Position numbers and translations under genes: made by a program. Below the pieces are notes generated by a model. It made no database searches. It saw nothing but the letters and a program-made list of their open reading frames with translations, and was not told the DNA's origin. Below, one piece after another: positions 5,704 to 6,450 of a DNA stretch of 6,450 nucleotides (position 1 is its first letter; each line of letters opens with the position of its first letter). Origin of the DNA: an uncultured Clostridia bacterium (GTDB taxonomy: Bacteria > Bacillota > Clostridia > Christensenellales > Aristaeellaceae); assembly GCA_946410395.1 (NCBI GenBank), contig CAMKAE010000129.1, forward strand, positions 1 through 6,450, given 5' to 3'.

Positions 5704-6180
5704 ATGTCTCTGAAATCCATCCGTACCCTTGCGCTCGTGGCCATGATCCTGTGCGCCGCCGCGCTGGTGGCTCAGATGGCGATTCTTGTCATCAACTGGC
5801 GGGTGGCGCTCCTCCGAGTGCTGTTCGAACTTGCCCCCTTCGCCGTCTGCCTGATCTACATGATCCACACGCGCCGTCTCCGCACCGACCGTGCGTCGCG
5901 CACCTCCGTCATTGTGCTGACGATCCTGACAGGCGTCCTCAGTCTGGGGGGGAACCTTCTGGGCGATACGCTGACGGGTGCGCTGGTCAATCAGGCCATC
6001 CGTAGCGGGCTCATGAGCGGCTACGAATTAGCCAGAATCTCTACGATTAACTCCCTTACATCGACTTTGCTCAGTATCCCCGCCCTGATCCTGATGTCCC
6101 TGTCCATGGGTGGCTTCTGCAACCGCGCGGGGAGACTGAACGCTGTGGCTACAGGGCAGCAAACCGAAAGAGGTGATTGA
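5704..6180 (+). CDS. Small four-helix membrane protein of unknown function
   Basis: I do not recognise this 158-residue protein. It has four hydrophobic stretches long enough to cross the membrane, at about 8-31, 36-55, 68-88 and 118-138. A basic cytoplasmic loop HTRRLRTDRASR (55-66) joins helices 2 and 3, and a polar segment at about 95-115 joins helices 3 and 4. The C-terminal 20 residues are hydrophilic. No catalytic motif is apparent. The start is set by AAAGGA (5691-5696) 7 nt before the ATG; an in-frame GTG at 5659 is unlikely because it falls in the terminator hairpin. Codon use becomes less G/C-rich toward the 3' end. The stop codon abuts the ATG of the UPF0175-type gene, so the two are probably translated together. 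I see no clear promoter in the 89 bp upstream, so expression may depend on read-through from GH3 or a non-consensus promoter. Confidence 0.8.
   Translation: MSLKSIRTLALVAMILCAAALVAQMAILVINWRVALLRVLFELAPFAVCLIYMIHTRRLRTDRASRTSVIVLTILTGVLSLGGNLLGDTLTGALVNQAIRSGLMSGYELARISTINSLTSTLLSIPALILMSLSMGGFCNRAGRLNAVATGQQTERGD
6170..6176 (+). promoter_or_regulatory. Ribosome binding site inside the end of the membrane gene
   Basis: GAGGTGA lies in the last codons of the membrane-protein gene and ends 4 nt before the ATG at 6181. The stop codon of the upstream gene (6178-6180) sits between them. This supports the start at 6181 and translational coupling, the same arrangement as at the xylB stop. Confidence 0.75.
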
Positions 6181-6450
6181 ATGGAAACTGTGAACGTGCA
6201 AATATCAGTCCCGGAGGGGATGGTGCCATATCTTGGTGAAACAGATCAGCGCCGCTCTTTTGAACGCAACGCAATGCTGCTGTATCCGCTTATTCAGAAC
6301 TTGACCATCTCTCACGGTCGGGCTGCCGAGATTCTGGGCGTTCACAAATTCGATCTCATCGATTTTTACGGTTCCATGGGCATCCCGTACTTGAATCAGT
6401 CCGTTCAGGAGCTTGAAGAAGAGATGGCGGATATACGGAAATGCGAGGGC
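6181..6450 (+). CDS. UPF0175-type antitoxin-like protein, truncated by window edge
   Basis: The frame runs 90 codons from ATG at 6181 to the window edge without a stop. It starts METVNVQISVPEGMV, a short strand-forming opening followed by a helix with YPLIQN (35-40). It then has a helix-turn-helix-like segment with HGRAAEILGVHKFDLIDFYG (45-64) and GIPYLNQS (67-74). The pattern of small residue-AAE-LG-hydrophobic-GIPY matches my knowledge of UPF0175 proteins. In several bacteria and archaea these are encoded next to PIN-domain (DUF3368-type) proteins and are regarded as VapB-like antitoxins. Members are about 80-100 residues, so only a few C-terminal residues are probably missing. It begins directly after the membrane-protein stop codon. 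GC content of this part is about 50% by hand count, well below the left of the window, which is consistent with an acquired module. The family call is from motif recall, not a search. Confidence 0.72.
   Translation, partial: METVNVQISVPEGMVPYLGETDQRRSFERNAMLLYPLIQNLTISHGRAAEILGVHKFDLIDFYGSMGIPYLNQSVQELEEEMADIRKCEG

Noticed and set aside
1..6450. CRISPR arrays, tRNA or rRNA genes, transposases, riboswitches
   Set aside because: No regularly spaced repeats, no cloverleaf or conserved rRNA sequence, no transposase motifs or terminal inverted repeats, and no recognised riboswitch core were seen; leaders are short (about 44-63 nt).

Overview
The window looks like chromosomal DNA from a high-GC member of the Firmicutes, most likely an uncultured gut or rumen Clostridia lineage (Oscillospiraceae- or Christensenellales-like). 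This rests on Gram-positive-style Shine-Dalgarno sites (AAGGAGG, GAGGTGA), strong C/G bias at third codon positions, consensus sigma-A promoters, and a gene set of HU, NrdR, a xylulokinase and a cytoplasmic GH3 glycosidase. Genus-level placement cannot be made from the sequence alone.

Left part, minus strand (positions 1-3043, read right to left): xylB (xylulokinase), a small secreted protein of unknown function, nrdR (repressor of ribonucleotide reductase genes) and hup (HU nucleoid protein). The xylB stop codon lies inside the ribosome binding site of the secreted-protein gene, and nrdR follows 32 nt later with no visible promoter or terminator, so xylB, the secreted-protein gene and nrdR are probably one transcript. 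hup has its own promoter at 417-445 and ends in a strong rho-independent terminator at the left edge of the window.

Middle (3044-3328): a 285-bp divergent control region. It holds two back-to-back promoters, each TTGACA-N17-TATAAT, one reading left into xylB and one reading right into the GH3 gene. Two perfect palindromes, TTGCGCAA and TTGTATACAA, lie between them, and another inverted repeat lies in the xylB leader. The layout suggests co-regulated sugar genes: GH3 would release a monosaccharide from an imported glycoside, and xylulokinase would feed xylulose into the pentose phosphate pathway. This makes a xyloside or other pentose-containing substrate plausible but not proven.

Right part, plus strand (3329-6450): the GH3 beta-glycosidase with an unusual C-terminal extension; a strong hairpin at 5627-5659 whose better U-tract is on the minus strand; a four-helix membrane protein of unknown function; and, starting directly after its stop codon, a truncated gene encoding a UPF0175-type, antitoxin-like DNA-binding protein. 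GC content falls to about 50% at the right end, against about 70% in sampled rows of the GH3 gene. This suggests an accessory, possibly acquired module beginning here and continuing past the window.

Most of the window is ordinary metabolism and housekeeping. The places most worth a second look are the right-edge membrane protein/UPF0175 pair, the divergent promoter region, and the secreted-protein gene coupled between xylB and nrdR.
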